A stretch of DNA of 64,000 bases, from assembly GCA_027483645.1 (NCBI GenBank), contig JAIXUD010000002.1:248001-312000 (forward strand), in the 5' to 3' direction. Positions within the stretch are counted from its first letter, which is position 1. Each line of letters begins with the position of its first letter. The notes under the pieces are model-generated. The model did no database searches. It was given only the letters and a program-made list of their open reading frames with translations, and was not told the DNA's origin. Origin of the DNA: Sphingobacteriales bacterium. Its GTDB lineage: Bacteria; Bacteroidota; Bacteroidia; Chitinophagales; CAIOSU01. The position numbers and the translations under genes are program-made. Below, piece by piece: positions 43,967-52,814 of this stretch.

Positions 43967-45084
43967 GATGTGGAAGTTTTTAGCTGTTTTTCATGGCCTT
44001 GGTATATAGCCCCACCAATATTGTCGCGCTGGGCACCGGTTACACTGGCCAAGCAGTTTACCTCGCCACGCACGCGCAGCACACCCACCAAAGCCATCAA
44101 TATGGCCTCTTTAAATTCTACGGTTTCCTTATCGGGCACCACAATTTGCAGGGGCAGTTTCTCTTGTATTTGCTCTATCAAAAATTTGTTGAATGCCCCG
44201 CCGCCAGTTACCAGCATTTTATCGCCACCCACCACCTTAACGCCTTCTTTATGCTCAATATGTTTCAGCGCTTGTGCAGTTTGGTATGCCACTAGCTCCA
44301 CCACGGTGCGCAGCTTATCCTCTACGCTGGCTTGGCTGCGCTGCACTACGGGTTGCATTACCTTGCTTACCCAACCACCGCTAAGCGACTTTGGGTAGTC
44401 TTTGGTATAGTACCAGCTAGCGTTCAGTTCGGCTAGCAGGGCGGCATTGATGTTACCCCTTCGGGCCATGTCGCCATCGCGGTCAAAGTCTTTACCTACT
44501 TGGCCGGCCAATTTATTCAGTACCAAGTTTACAGGGGCAATATCAAAAGCCACAAAGCGGTTACCGGTGTTAGCTGCTATATTAGCTATACCGCCAAGGT
44601 TCACGAAATATTTATAATCAGGGAAAAACAGCTTATTGGCGATAGGCGCTATGGGCGTACCCTGTCCACCGAGGGCCACATCGCTGGTGCGGAAATCGCA
44701 TACCACCGGGAAGCCGCTGCGCGTGGCAATGGCAGCACCGTCGCCAATTTGGCTGGTAAAGTGGTTCTCAGGTTGGTGGAAAATGGTTTGCCCGTGCGAG
44801 GCGATGAAGTCAAGCTCTCCGGCTAGATTGTTGCGGTCAATAAACTTCCGCACTTCCTCGCCCATAAAGTGCCCGAAAAAGGTGTGTGTCTTTATATAGG
44901 TAACGGCATTTTGCAGCACTAGCTTTTCAAGGCGGAGCTTCCATTTATCGGGCATCGGCACACACTCGGCTTTCAGCACTTTGTAAGTGTAATGCTCCCC
45001 ATCAACGGCAATGTCGCAAAAAGCGAAATCCAAACCGTCCATGGAACTGCCTGTCATTATGCCAATTACCTTATAGTGTTCCAT
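43963..45084 (-). CDS. anmK: Anhydro-N-acetylmuramic acid kinase
   Basis: A peptidoglycan-recycling kinase that opens and phosphorylates 1,6-anhydro-MurNAc. The ATP-site motif IGIMTGSSMDGLDFAFCD, FIASHGQTIFHQP, GDGAAIATRSGFPVV, GGQGTPIAPIANKLFF and GIANIA are all family signatures; the C-terminal lobe has VTGGGAFNKFL. 373 residues is normal. It is upstream of and coupled to the SDR gene, which may act in the same or a linked sugar pathway (inference). Confidence 0.95.
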   Translation of the reverse strand: MEHYKVIGIMTGSSMDGLDFAFCDIAVDGEHYTYKVLKAECVPMPDKWKLRLEKLVLQNAVTYIKTHTFFGHFMGEEVRKFIDRNNLAGELDFIASHGQTIFHQPENHFTSQIGDGAAIATRSGFPVVCDFRTSDVALGGQGTPIAPIANKLFFPDYKYFVNLGGIANIAANTGNRFVAFDIAPVNLVLNKLAGQVGKDFDRDGDMARRGNINAALLAELNASWYYTKDYPKSLSGGWVSKVMQPVVQRSQASVEDKLRTVVELVAYQTAQALKHIEHKEGVKVVGGDKMLVTGGGAFNKFLIEQIQEKLPLQIVVPDKETVEFKEAILMALVGVLRVRGEVNCLASVTGAQRDNIGGAIYQGHEKQLKTSTS

Positions 45085-45156
45085 CGTAATATTGGTTTAG
45101 TGTAACCAAATAGTATACTTCCGCCGCAATAGTAGCGGCTCTCCCAATATAGCACT

Positions 45157-45492
45157 TTATTGCCTCAAAGTGAGTATGTATAACGCTACTTCGTCAATCT
45201 CCTCGGCCGTCAATATCGATTTGTATGATGCCATCAGCTTTCGCCCGTGGGTTATCACCTCCACAGCCTCTTCTTTTGATATTATGGATGCCGAGAGGTC
45301 TGCTGCGCCGTTCAGGCCCATTTTGCCGTTGCTGCCGTGGCAGTTTACACAATACTTCTTGTAAGTTGCCGCACCGGGGGGGCCAGCATTTGCTTTTGAT
45401 GACTTGTTGCCACTAGTACCGCCTTCGCAACTATTTAGTGCGAGCGTCAAACACAATAATCCTAATGATAGGAAAACAATAATATTTCTCAT
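45157..45492 (-). CDS. Small c-type cytochrome lipoprotein
   Basis: A 111-residue exported monohaem cytochrome. The signal peptide ends in a lipobox (LNSC, Cys about 22), followed by a Gly/Ser/Lys linker. The haem-binding CVNCH is at about residues 48-52 and the likely sixth ligand is Met in RKLMASY. Electron carrier anchored to a membrane facing the periplasm; the partner is not evident from neighbours. Confidence 0.92.
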   Translation of the reverse strand: MRNIIVFLSLGLLCLTLALNSCEGGTSGNKSSKANAGPPGAATYKKYCVNCHGSNGKMGLNGAADLSASIISKEEAVEVITHGRKLMASYKSILTAEEIDEVALYILTLRQ

Positions 45493-45546
45493 TAACGGCT
45501 AACTTAACTTTAGAAAAACAACCCACGATTACATTGGCTCACCACC

Positions 45547-45580
45547 TATAACTATTAACCAGTAACCAATAACTATTACC
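45547..45580 (-). repeat. AACCAGTAACCAATAACT word repeat overlapping an adhesin stop codon
   Basis: Units of TAACTATTAACC and AGTAACCAATAACT run into the stop codon of the gene at 45576. Same word family as at 6165-6243 and 11655-11690; single arm only. Confidence 0.5.
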
Positions 45581-48422
45581 TAAGCAAAGTTACGTTACCA
45601 GTCTCGGTTATTTCTTCGCCATCGCGGGTTACTGCCCTTATTACGTACACATATACGCCAAGGTCTTGAGGCTGACCATTGTAAGTTCCATCCCAAAATA
45701 CGGTACTGTTGTGCCCTTCGAATACTTTATTGCCCCAGCGGTTGAACACAAAAACATCGTAAACACGCTCAATGTTCAACGTCTTAATAATGCGGAACAC
45801 ATCATTTAAGCCATCTTGGTTAGGGGTAAAGGCATTGGGTACCAGCAATAGGTTTTTCACCTCCACGGCTATGCGCACGGTATCGGTATTAATGCAGCCA
45901 TACTCGCTGGTAGCAACAAGGGTATACACAATGCTATTAAATGGGGTGCTAAGCGGGCCTAGCGAAGTGGGGTCATCTAAATAATCGGCGGGCACCCACT
46001 CAAAGGTAAGGCCGTTACTAATGCCATTCAGCCGGGTGCTTTCATCCCTAAATACTGTGGTATCCAACCCAGCATCTACCAATGGTAATGGGTTTACTAC
46101 CAGTTCCACGGTAAGGGTATCGGCAAACTGTGGGCAATCGTTATTTGCAATTACCGTATAAGTAGTGGTTTGAAGTGGAAAAGCAAACGGGTTAAAGATG
46201 GTGGTATCGCTCAAGCCTGTAGGTGGGCTCCACTCAAAGTATTTACCATCAGTTACTTCTAATTGTACGGTATCGAAGATACATACCTCTGGCGGATTGG
46301 CCAATGTAGCGTTTATAGGTTGCTGTACATCCAAAAACATGCTGTCAATATTGTCGCAACCGAAGCTGTTAAATGTAGTAAGGTAGAACATGGTTGAGCT
46401 ATCGGGGCTCGTTATTGGGTCGGCAATATTCGGATTAGAAACCAACGAGTCGGGTTGCCAATTAAAGCTGATGCCGTTGGCCCCCTGCAATTGATAGCTG
46501 TCGCCAACACAGATAAAAGTATCTACCCCCGCATCAGTTGGCGGCAATGGGTTAACCGTAACCCGCACAAAACCAAAGTTTTGGCAAAGGTTGGTATCTG
46601 TTACCTGCACCACATAATTGGTGGTTTGTGCTGGCGAGGCAAAGGGGCTGGCAGCCGTATCTGAAGATAGGCCGGTACTTGGCGCCCAAACATATTGGTT
46701 GCCACCGGTTGCCGCCAGTTGTATGGTATCTAATATACACAAAGCAGTATCAGGCGTAACGGTTACTGTTGGTAATGGGTATACGGTGAAGGTTTTCTCC
46801 AACGAATCTTTACAACCAAAATCGGAGGTTACTATCAGTTTCAATGTTTTCGTCCCCAAAGTGGAATCTACATAGCCAAAAAATGGCGAGTTGGCACGGG
46901 GCTGACCATCAATAAACCATTGCCAGGTGTCGAAATTGCCAAACTGAATTTGTGATTGATCCACCACGGTTACCGTTTGATTGAGACAGGCAGGGGATAT
47001 GGTGAAATCAATATCGGGCCTAGAGTATACGGTTATTGGTTTGGTTATGGAATCTCTACAGCCGTTATTATCCTGTGCTACCAGTTTCACTTGGTAGATA
47101 CCGTCTTGTAGATATAACTTGGGCGGGCTCGGCTGGGTGGAAGAGGTATTGTCGGCAAAATTCCAGTTCCAAGAAACCACGCTGCCGTATTGCGAAGAGG
47201 ACTGATCAACAAACTGAACGGTGTTGCCTTCGCAAACGGGTTGGGCATCGTACCCTACTGTAAAACCGGGGTATACCCGCACATATACCTTGGTAGTATC
47301 AGCACAAAACAAGCCAGGATTGGCAATAAGGGTAACTATATACTGGCCAGTATCAGGGTATAAATAAGTGGGCTGAAAGGCGCTTGATGTATCAGCAGTG
47401 GTAGTGAGGTCGCCAAAATTCCATTGATACGCCGCGGCATTGCGGCTTAAGTTGGAGAATAGTACATCGAAACCTCGGCAAGCATAGCTATACAAGCCAA
47501 CAGTACCCGTTTGGCCGGCACCTACGGTATCAATGATGGGTACTTTCGCTTCCAAATCGATGATACACGAAACCACATTGAACTGAAAATCCCTGCGGGT
47601 AGTGCCAATCAACACGCCATTGCGGAACTCATTGGCACATACACCTACTACAAATTGTCCCTGTAACTGTGGAGTACCAGTAAGCACGCCAGTATTAGGA
47701 TTTATGGTGAGTGCTGTACCCCCAAGCAAGTTGCCTAATGAATAAGGCGCGCGCCACTGCACCGTATTAAATGGTGGTGGCAGCGGGGGAAACGGCTGGG
47801 GGTCGGTTTGATCTCCACCAGTAAAGGGCGTGCAAAGCTCGTAAACTATCACATCGCCATCAGGGTCGGTGGCCGAATGGTCGAATACCAACGGTTCACC
47901 TGCACAAATCACAATCGGGGGGAAATCGTTAAACTCAGGGCTATTGTTGCACCCATTTGCCTGCGGGTCAATGTTTACGGTGTAAGAGGCGCCCACCTGG
48001 TCAGGGCCTATAATATTGCCAATGGTGGCATTTCGGCAGCAGCGGGCATATACTACGTCGTACCCACCTGGTGTTGGGGGCAGGGTGTACTCCACAACAT
48101 AGCTAGCCTCTTCCACGCAAACATTGGATGGTGGTGATAGGCAAGGGTTATTGGTTTCTGGCGGTACATCCCTCCGGTTTTGAAAATCTACATTCAAGGT
48201 AGTGACCTCAAAACCCGATGCGTCGTAGATGGTAATGAAGGCAGGGTTATCGTAGTCGGCCACGTTGGGGCCATTAACGGCACAATCTCGATAAACCTTA
48301 AGCGTAATGCGGTATAAATCGTTGCCCAAGCACTCGTAATACATATCGCCACCAACAATATGCGCTGCTTGCGTGGCAAAAGATGCCAGCAGCAATAGCG
48401 CGATAGTTAGTAGCCTTAACAT
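45576..48422 (-). CDS. Large PKD-domain surface protein with T9SS type B sorting domain
   Basis: A 948-residue exported protein. Its N-terminal domain (AAHIVGGDMYYECLGNDLYRI, VYRDC) is clearly related to the N-terminus of the SprB-like adhesin (SHALGADIHYAC, FYRECGGG), followed in both by a conserved Cys-rich section (YARCCRNATIGN here). PKD modules (YQWNFGD near 340, WNWNFADN near 425) and repeated Ig-like segments with TDxxLCxxDTIQL-type starts follow. The C-terminus (VPNAFTPNQDGLNDVF, VFNRWGNKVFEG, FWDGTYNG) is a type B sorting domain. It is 3 bases downstream of the hydrolase gene and so co-transcribed. It has no SprB repeats. Surface adhesion or matrix role inferred. Confidence 0.92.
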   Translation of the reverse strand: MLRLLTIALLLLASFATQAAHIVGGDMYYECLGNDLYRITLKVYRDCAVNGPNVADYDNPAFITIYDASGFEVTTLNVDFQNRRDVPPETNNPCLSPPSNVCVEEASYVVEYTLPPTPGGYDVVYARCCRNATIGNIIGPDQVGASYTVNIDPQANGCNNSPEFNDFPPIVICAGEPLVFDHSATDPDGDVIVYELCTPFTGGDQTDPQPFPPLPPPFNTVQWRAPYSLGNLLGGTALTINPNTGVLTGTPQLQGQFVVGVCANEFRNGVLIGTTRRDFQFNVVSCIIDLEAKVPIIDTVGAGQTGTVGLYSYACRGFDVLFSNLSRNAAAYQWNFGDLTTTADTSSAFQPTYLYPDTGQYIVTLIANPGLFCADTTKVYVRVYPGFTVGYDAQPVCEGNTVQFVDQSSSQYGSVVSWNWNFADNTSSTQPSPPKLYLQDGIYQVKLVAQDNNGCRDSITKPITVYSRPDIDFTISPACLNQTVTVVDQSQIQFGNFDTWQWFIDGQPRANSPFFGYVDSTLGTKTLKLIVTSDFGCKDSLEKTFTVYPLPTVTVTPDTALCILDTIQLAATGGNQYVWAPSTGLSSDTAASPFASPAQTTNYVVQVTDTNLCQNFGFVRVTVNPLPPTDAGVDTFICVGDSYQLQGANGISFNWQPDSLVSNPNIADPITSPDSSTMFYLTTFNSFGCDNIDSMFLDVQQPINATLANPPEVCIFDTVQLEVTDGKYFEWSPPTGLSDTTIFNPFAFPLQTTTYTVIANNDCPQFADTLTVELVVNPLPLVDAGLDTTVFRDESTRLNGISNGLTFEWVPADYLDDPTSLGPLSTPFNSIVYTLVATSEYGCINTDTVRIAVEVKNLLLVPNAFTPNQDGLNDVFRIIKTLNIERVYDVFVFNRWGNKVFEGHNSTVFWDGTYNGQPQDLGVYVYVIRAVTRDGEEITETGNVTLLR

Positions 48423-48425
48423 GGT

Positions 48426-49199
48426 TTAGTTGATAGGGTAGTTAAGTAACTCATCAATGGCCTTTTTTGTTTCGTTGGGGGCTTCATACATGCCCATATG
48501 CGCCACATTCTCTAGCAACTCGGCAAACGAGGTGTCGGGCATGGATAGCTGATCGATACTGTTGTCTTCGGGTATCGCCTTATCATCGTTGCCTACAATA
48601 AACAAAACAGGCCCTGCAAACTGCTCCAGCACACTTGTCCTATCGGGGCGGTTAATCATGGCCCAAGTAGCATTAATGACGGAAGAAGGCTTGTATTGGA
48701 TGCCTTGGTTATATAATTTTTCGACAAACGGGGCCATGGCCTTCTTGTTTTTCTCAGCAAAAAGGGCTGGGTAAAACTCCTTCATCCAACTTTCCAGTCC
48801 ATTCTTCTCAATAAAGTCGATAACCTTTTTGCGGGCAGCCTTCTTGGCAGTATCATCAGCAAATGGCTGGGAGTGGAACAAACAAAGCCTAGTAACCAAA
48901 CCTGGGTACAACGCTACCAATGCCAACGCTATATAGCCGCCCATGGAGTGGCCAATTACGCTCACTTGTTTCACGTTCTCATCATCCAACGCTACTTTAA
49001 TAGCCTTGGCCATTTCATCAATACTGGTGGGTGTTTGGTCGTTTTCGCTTTTGCCAAATCCGGGCAAATCGGGGATGATATTTAGGTACTTATCCGCGAA
49101 AGAATCGGCATAACCGTCCCATACCCTGCTGTCTTCCCCGAAACCGTGTATCCACAAAACTGCTTCGCCATTCCCTTTTGTAATGTATGATAGTGCCAT
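48426..49199 (-). CDS. Alpha/beta hydrolase
   Basis: A 257-residue cytoplasmic alpha/beta-fold hydrolase. The oxyanion motif WIHGFGEDS, the nucleophile elbow VIGHSMGGYIAL, a catalytic Asp in IVGNDDKAIP and a His in NVAHMGMYEAP are visible. The group includes esterases and haloperoxidase-like enzymes; the substrate is unknown. The adhesin gene follows 3 bases after its stop. Confidence 0.92.
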   Translation of the reverse strand: MALSYITKGNGEAVLWIHGFGEDSRVWDGYADSFADKYLNIIPDLPGFGKSENDQTPTSIDEMAKAIKVALDDENVKQVSVIGHSMGGYIALALVALYPGLVTRLCLFHSQPFADDTAKKAARKKVIDFIEKNGLESWMKEFYPALFAEKNKKAMAPFVEKLYNQGIQYKPSSVINATWAMINRPDRTSVLEQFAGPVLFIVGNDDKAIPEDNSIDQLSMPDTSFAELLENVAHMGMYEAPNETKKAIDELLNYPIN

Positions 49200-49260
49200 A
49201 TCTTATAGTAATCCAGCGCCAAATTTATCTTAAATTCGCTAGTCTAAGTTACGCAGAAAT

Positions 49261-52200
49261 ATGAGAAGTTTATTGCTTATTTTAGGTATATGCCTTGCAA
49301 CCGTTGGTACACTTACCTCTCAAACCACTTTCCATGCCAATGGCGTGCAAGATGAGCGGCCCGGATTATATGCTTTAACGGGGGTTACCTTGCATGTAGA
49401 TTACCAAACGGTAATAGAAAATGCGACTTTGATTGTTCGCAATGGAAAGATTGAACAAGCTGGAAAAGGTATAACCGCCCCTAAAGGAGCGGTAGCTTAT
49501 GACCTTACTGGCTACCATATTTACCCTTCGTTTATCGATTTGTATACCGAATACGGCATTGCCCCAGTGAAAGCCGATGGTGGCCGCGGCGACGGCCCAC
49601 AAAGGGAAACCAACAAAAAAGGCGCTTACGGCTGGAACCAGGCCATTAAGCCTGAAACCAATGCAGTACAGCTATTTCAAGTAGACGCCAAGGCAGCGGA
49701 AGCATTGCGTAAAATAGGCTTCGGTGCGGTGCTTACCCACCAGAACGACGGCATTGCCCGTGGCTCGGGGCTATTGGTATCAACCGCCAGCAGTAAGGAT
49801 AATGAAGTGATATTGAAAGGTACCGCTTCGGCGCATTATTCATTCGATAAGGGTACTTCCACCCAAGATTACCCAGGTTCTTTAATGGGTGTAATTGCTT
49901 TGTTGAAGCAAACCTATCTGGATGCGCAATGGTATGCTGGGCTGAAGAATGTAAAGGAATTCAACCTTTCGCTAGATGCCTGGAACAAGCTGCAAAAGCT
50001 GCCACAATTTTTTGAAGTAAGAAACGTATTGAACGCTTTGAGGGCCGATAAGATAGGCGACGCTTTCGGTGTGCAGTATATAATGATAGGTAACGGCACC
50101 GAGTACCAGCGCTACAAAGAACTGAAGGCTACCAATGCCGCAATGATTATTCCGGTAAACTTCCCTAAGCCATATGACGCGGAAGACCCATTTGATGCGT
50201 TGAACGTAAGCCTTACCGAAATGAAACACTGGGAATTGGCGCCTGCAAATGCCTACTTCCTGCAAAAAGAAGGCATCCAATTCGCCTTTACCGCTGCGGG
50301 CTTGGAAGATAAAACCAAATTTTTGGAGCAGGTAATAAAAGCCATACAGTACGGCCTTACCGAAGAACAAGCACTGCAAGCATTAACCGCCACCCCTGCA
50401 AAACTATTGGGCGTATACGACCAAACCGGTAGCTTGGAGAACGGGAAGTGGGCCAACTTTTTGGTAACCAATGGCCCCATTTTCAAGAAAGAAAGCCAAA
50501 TAGTAGAGCACTGGGTGCAGGGCAACAAATACTCCATCAACCCTAAGAATGCCGAGAACCTGAGTGGTAAGTACAAGCTAGCAGTTGGCACCCAAACTTA
50601 TACTTTGGAAATTACCGGCAAACCCAATGCACCCGAAATCATCATTAAAACCAGCGAGGGCGATACCAGCAAAACCAAGGTAACCTTTACCCGCAAAGAG
50701 CAATTGGTTACCCTAAACTATACCCTTACTGGCGACAGCGCCTTGGTAACCCGCCTCAGCGGCCTTATACAAGGTAAGGTATGGAGCGGTAAAGCCGTAG
50801 TACCTGGTGGCATATGGACCGATTGGATGGCCGAGTATATAGCAGCTATACCTGATACCAGTAAGCCTAAAACAGATAGTACTAAAACGATAGTATTTAC
50901 TACCAAGAGCATCACTTATCCATTTATGGCCTATGGTTGGGACTCGCTGCCTAAGGCGCAAACCGTATTGATTAAAAATGCCACGGTGTGGACCAACACA
51001 GCACAAGGCATTTTGAAGAACACCGATGTACTGTTGAAGAATGGCAAAATAGCCCAAGTGGGTAGCAACTTATCGTCTGCAGGGGTGGATAGGGTGATTG
51101 ATGGCACGGGCAAGCACCTTACCAATGGTATTATTGATGAGCACTCGCACATCGCCATTTCTTCAGGCGTGAATGAATGGACCGAGGCTAGCAGCGCCGA
51201 GGTTAGCATCTCTGATGTGGTAAACTCCGAGGATATTAACATTTACCGCCAATTGGCTGGTGGGGTTACTACCGTGCAACTGCTGCATGGTTCGGCAAAC
51301 CCGATTGGCGGCCAATCGGCATTGATAAAGCTGCGCTGGGGCTATGCGCCAGAGTTGATGAAGATTGAAAATGCGCCGGGCTTTATCAAATTTGCCCTAG
51401 GCGAAAACGTAAAGCAAGCCAACTGGGGCGAAGACAATGTGAGCCGTTTCCCGCAAACCCGCATGGGCGTGGAGCAGGTATTTACCGACCACTTTCTACA
51501 AGCACAAGCTTATGCCGCCTCTTGGAAAAGCTACAATGCCCTCACCCCAAAAACCAAAGCTGGCATAGAGCCACCGCGCAAAGATTTGGAAATGGAAGCA
51601 TTGGTAGAAATACTGGAAGGCAAAAGGTTTATCAGCTGCCATAGTTACGTGCAATCGGAGATAAACATGCTGATGAAAGTGGCCGAGCGCTTCGGCTTTA
51701 AGGTGAACACCTTTACGCATATACTAGAAGGGTATAAAGTGGCCGACAAGATGAAGAAACACGGTGCCTTTGCATCCACGTTTGCCGACTGGTGGGCCTA
51801 TAAAATGGAGGTGTTGGACGCCATCCCTTACAACGCCTCCATCATGAGTGCGGTGGGTGTGGTTACCGCCATCAATAGCGATGATGCCGAAATGGGCCGC
51901 CGCCTAAACCAAGAAGCTGCCAAAAGCGTGAAGTATGGCGGCATGAGCGAAGAGGAAGCCTGGAAGATGGTAACCCTAAACCCTGCTAAAATGCTTCATT
52001 TGGATGGCAGCCTAGGCACAGTAGAAGCTGGTAAAGACGGCGACGTGGTACTGTGGAGCGACAACCCGCTTTCTATTTACGCGAAGGTGGAGTTTACGTT
52101 TATAGATGGCATCGCCTTCTATGAGATGCTGCGCGACGAGCAACTGCGCAAAGACCTAGCCGCCGAGCGAAACCGCCTGATACAGGAAATGATCAACGCC

Positions 52201-52317
52201 AAAAAAGGCGGTGCCCATACCCAAAAGCCAGTCAAAAAGACCCAAAAGCTTTGGCATTGCGATGACATGGAAGGCTTAGAAGGCTTCGGCGAAGAGCATG
52301 AAGGGCATGGGCATTGA
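49261..52317 (+). CDS. Secreted double amidohydrolase, N-terminal half without metal ligands
   Basis: A 1018-residue exported protein made of two amidohydrolase-fold units. The signal peptide is followed by a first unit (about 25-440) whose usual metal-binding HxH is replaced (PSFIDLYTEYG); it looks inactive. A linker of beta structure (about 440-560) joins it to a second unit (about 570-990) with GIIDEHSHIA (H628, H630), SCHSY (H794), FTHI (H820) and INSDDA (D874), the full imidazolonepropionase-like metal set. The C-terminus is rich in His/Asp/Glu (GEEHEGHGH). The next-but-one gene is another ligand-less amidohydrolase. It may be a periplasmic peptidase or deaminase; the substrate is unknown. 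Confidence 0.9.
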   Translation: MRSLLLILGICLATVGTLTSQTTFHANGVQDERPGLYALTGVTLHVDYQTVIENATLIVRNGKIEQAGKGITAPKGAVAYDLTGYHIYPSFIDLYTEYGIAPVKADGGRGDGPQRETNKKGAYGWNQAIKPETNAVQLFQVDAKAAEALRKIGFGAVLTHQNDGIARGSGLLVSTASSKDNEVILKGTASAHYSFDKGTSTQDYPGSLMGVIALLKQTYLDAQWYAGLKNVKEFNLSLDAWNKLQKLPQFFEVRNVLNALRADKIGDAFGVQYIMIGNGTEYQRYKELKATNAAMIIPVNFPKPYDAEDPFDALNVSLTEMKHWELAPANAYFLQKEGIQFAFTAAGLEDKTKFLEQVIKAIQYGLTEEQALQALTATPAKLLGVYDQTGSLENGKWANFLVTNGPIFKKESQIVEHWVQGNKYSINPKNAENLSGKYKLAVGTQTYTLEITGKPNAPEIIIKTSEGDTSKTKVTFTRKEQLVTLNYTLTGDSALVTRLSGLIQGKVWSGKAVVPGGIWTDWMAEYIAAIPDTSKPKTDSTKTIVFTTKSITYPFMAYGWDSLPKAQTVLIKNATVWTNTAQGILKNTDVLLKNGKIAQVGSNLSSAGVDRVIDGTGKHLTNGIIDEHSHIAISSGVNEWTEASSAEVSISDVVNSEDINIYRQLAGGVTTVQLLHGSANPIGGQSALIKLRWGYAPELMKIENAPGFIKFALGENVKQANWGEDNVSRFPQTRMGVEQVFTDHFLQAQAYAASWKSYNALTPKTKAGIEPPRKDLEMEALVEILEGKRFISCHSYVQSEINMLMKVAERFGFKVNTFTHILEGYKVADKMKKHGAFASTFADWWAYKMEVLDAIPYNASIMSAVGVVTAINSDDAEMGRRLNQEAAKSVKYGGMSEEEAWKMVTLNPAKMLHLDGSLGTVEAGKDGDVVLWSDNPLSIYAKVEFTFIDGIAFYEMLRDEQLRKDLAAERNRLIQEMINAKKGGAHTQKPVKKTQKLWHCDDMEGLEGFGEEHEGHGH

Positions 52318-52339
52318 GAGTGCGTGAGTGGAGGGTAGA

Positions 52340-52441
52340 TTAACCACTAAGTACACAAAGTAAAAGCACTAAGAACACTAAGTACATAATACGGGCTTAG
52401 TGACCTTTGTGATTTTTTTTCTTAGTGTCCTTTGTGGTTAA
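52340..52441. repeat. Long inverted repeat of AACCACTAAG/CACAAAG words
   Basis: The left arm (52340-52382) starts TTAACCACTAAG and the right arm (52395-52441) is its imperfect complement, ending CTTTGTGGTTAA. Both arms consist of degenerate CACTAAG, CACAAAG and GACAC words. It is the clearest of the intergenic hairpins, between two plus-strand genes. A close relative is at 59913-60012. Confidence 0.8.
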
Positions 52442-52490
52442 AACATGGCGAAAGGCTATAAAAGATTGAAAATACATTAACAGATTACCT

Positions 52491-52742
52491 ATGATAGACA
52501 AGATAAACGCAGCCATTACCCAATACTTTGAACAGAACCCGGAAGCCACGCGTGTACCGGCCAAGGACCTAATGCCCAGTTTTATTGCCGCCGGCATCTT
52601 CAAAAAAGACCACCGCAAGGGCTACCCCATCCGTGAAGTATTGCGCGAGCTGGACTTTGCTAAGCGCTTGGATGAAATACCCGCCGCCACACCAGAAAGG
52701 AACGAGAAGGATACGTATTGGTATTTCGAGCGGAAAGAGTAA
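52491..52742 (+). CDS. Small conserved hypothetical protein, 83 residues
   Basis: A soluble protein rich in charged residues (MIDKINAAITQYFEQNP, then FIAAGIFKKDHRKGYPIREVLRELD) ending in DTYWYFERKE. The pattern suggests a small folded DNA- or protein-binding domain, but no motif is diagnostic. It lies between two amidohydrolase genes with short gaps. Coding is supported by even codon use and lack of competing frames. Function unknown. Confidence 0.7.
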   Translation: MIDKINAAITQYFEQNPEATRVPAKDLMPSFIAAGIFKKDHRKGYPIREVLRELDFAKRLDEIPAATPERNEKDTYWYFERKE

Positions 52743-52814
52743 ATAACTATACCCCAAAAAAGGCACACCCTACTATCCCCAAATTTTTGCACATTTGTAA
52801 ACTTTCAATAAACA

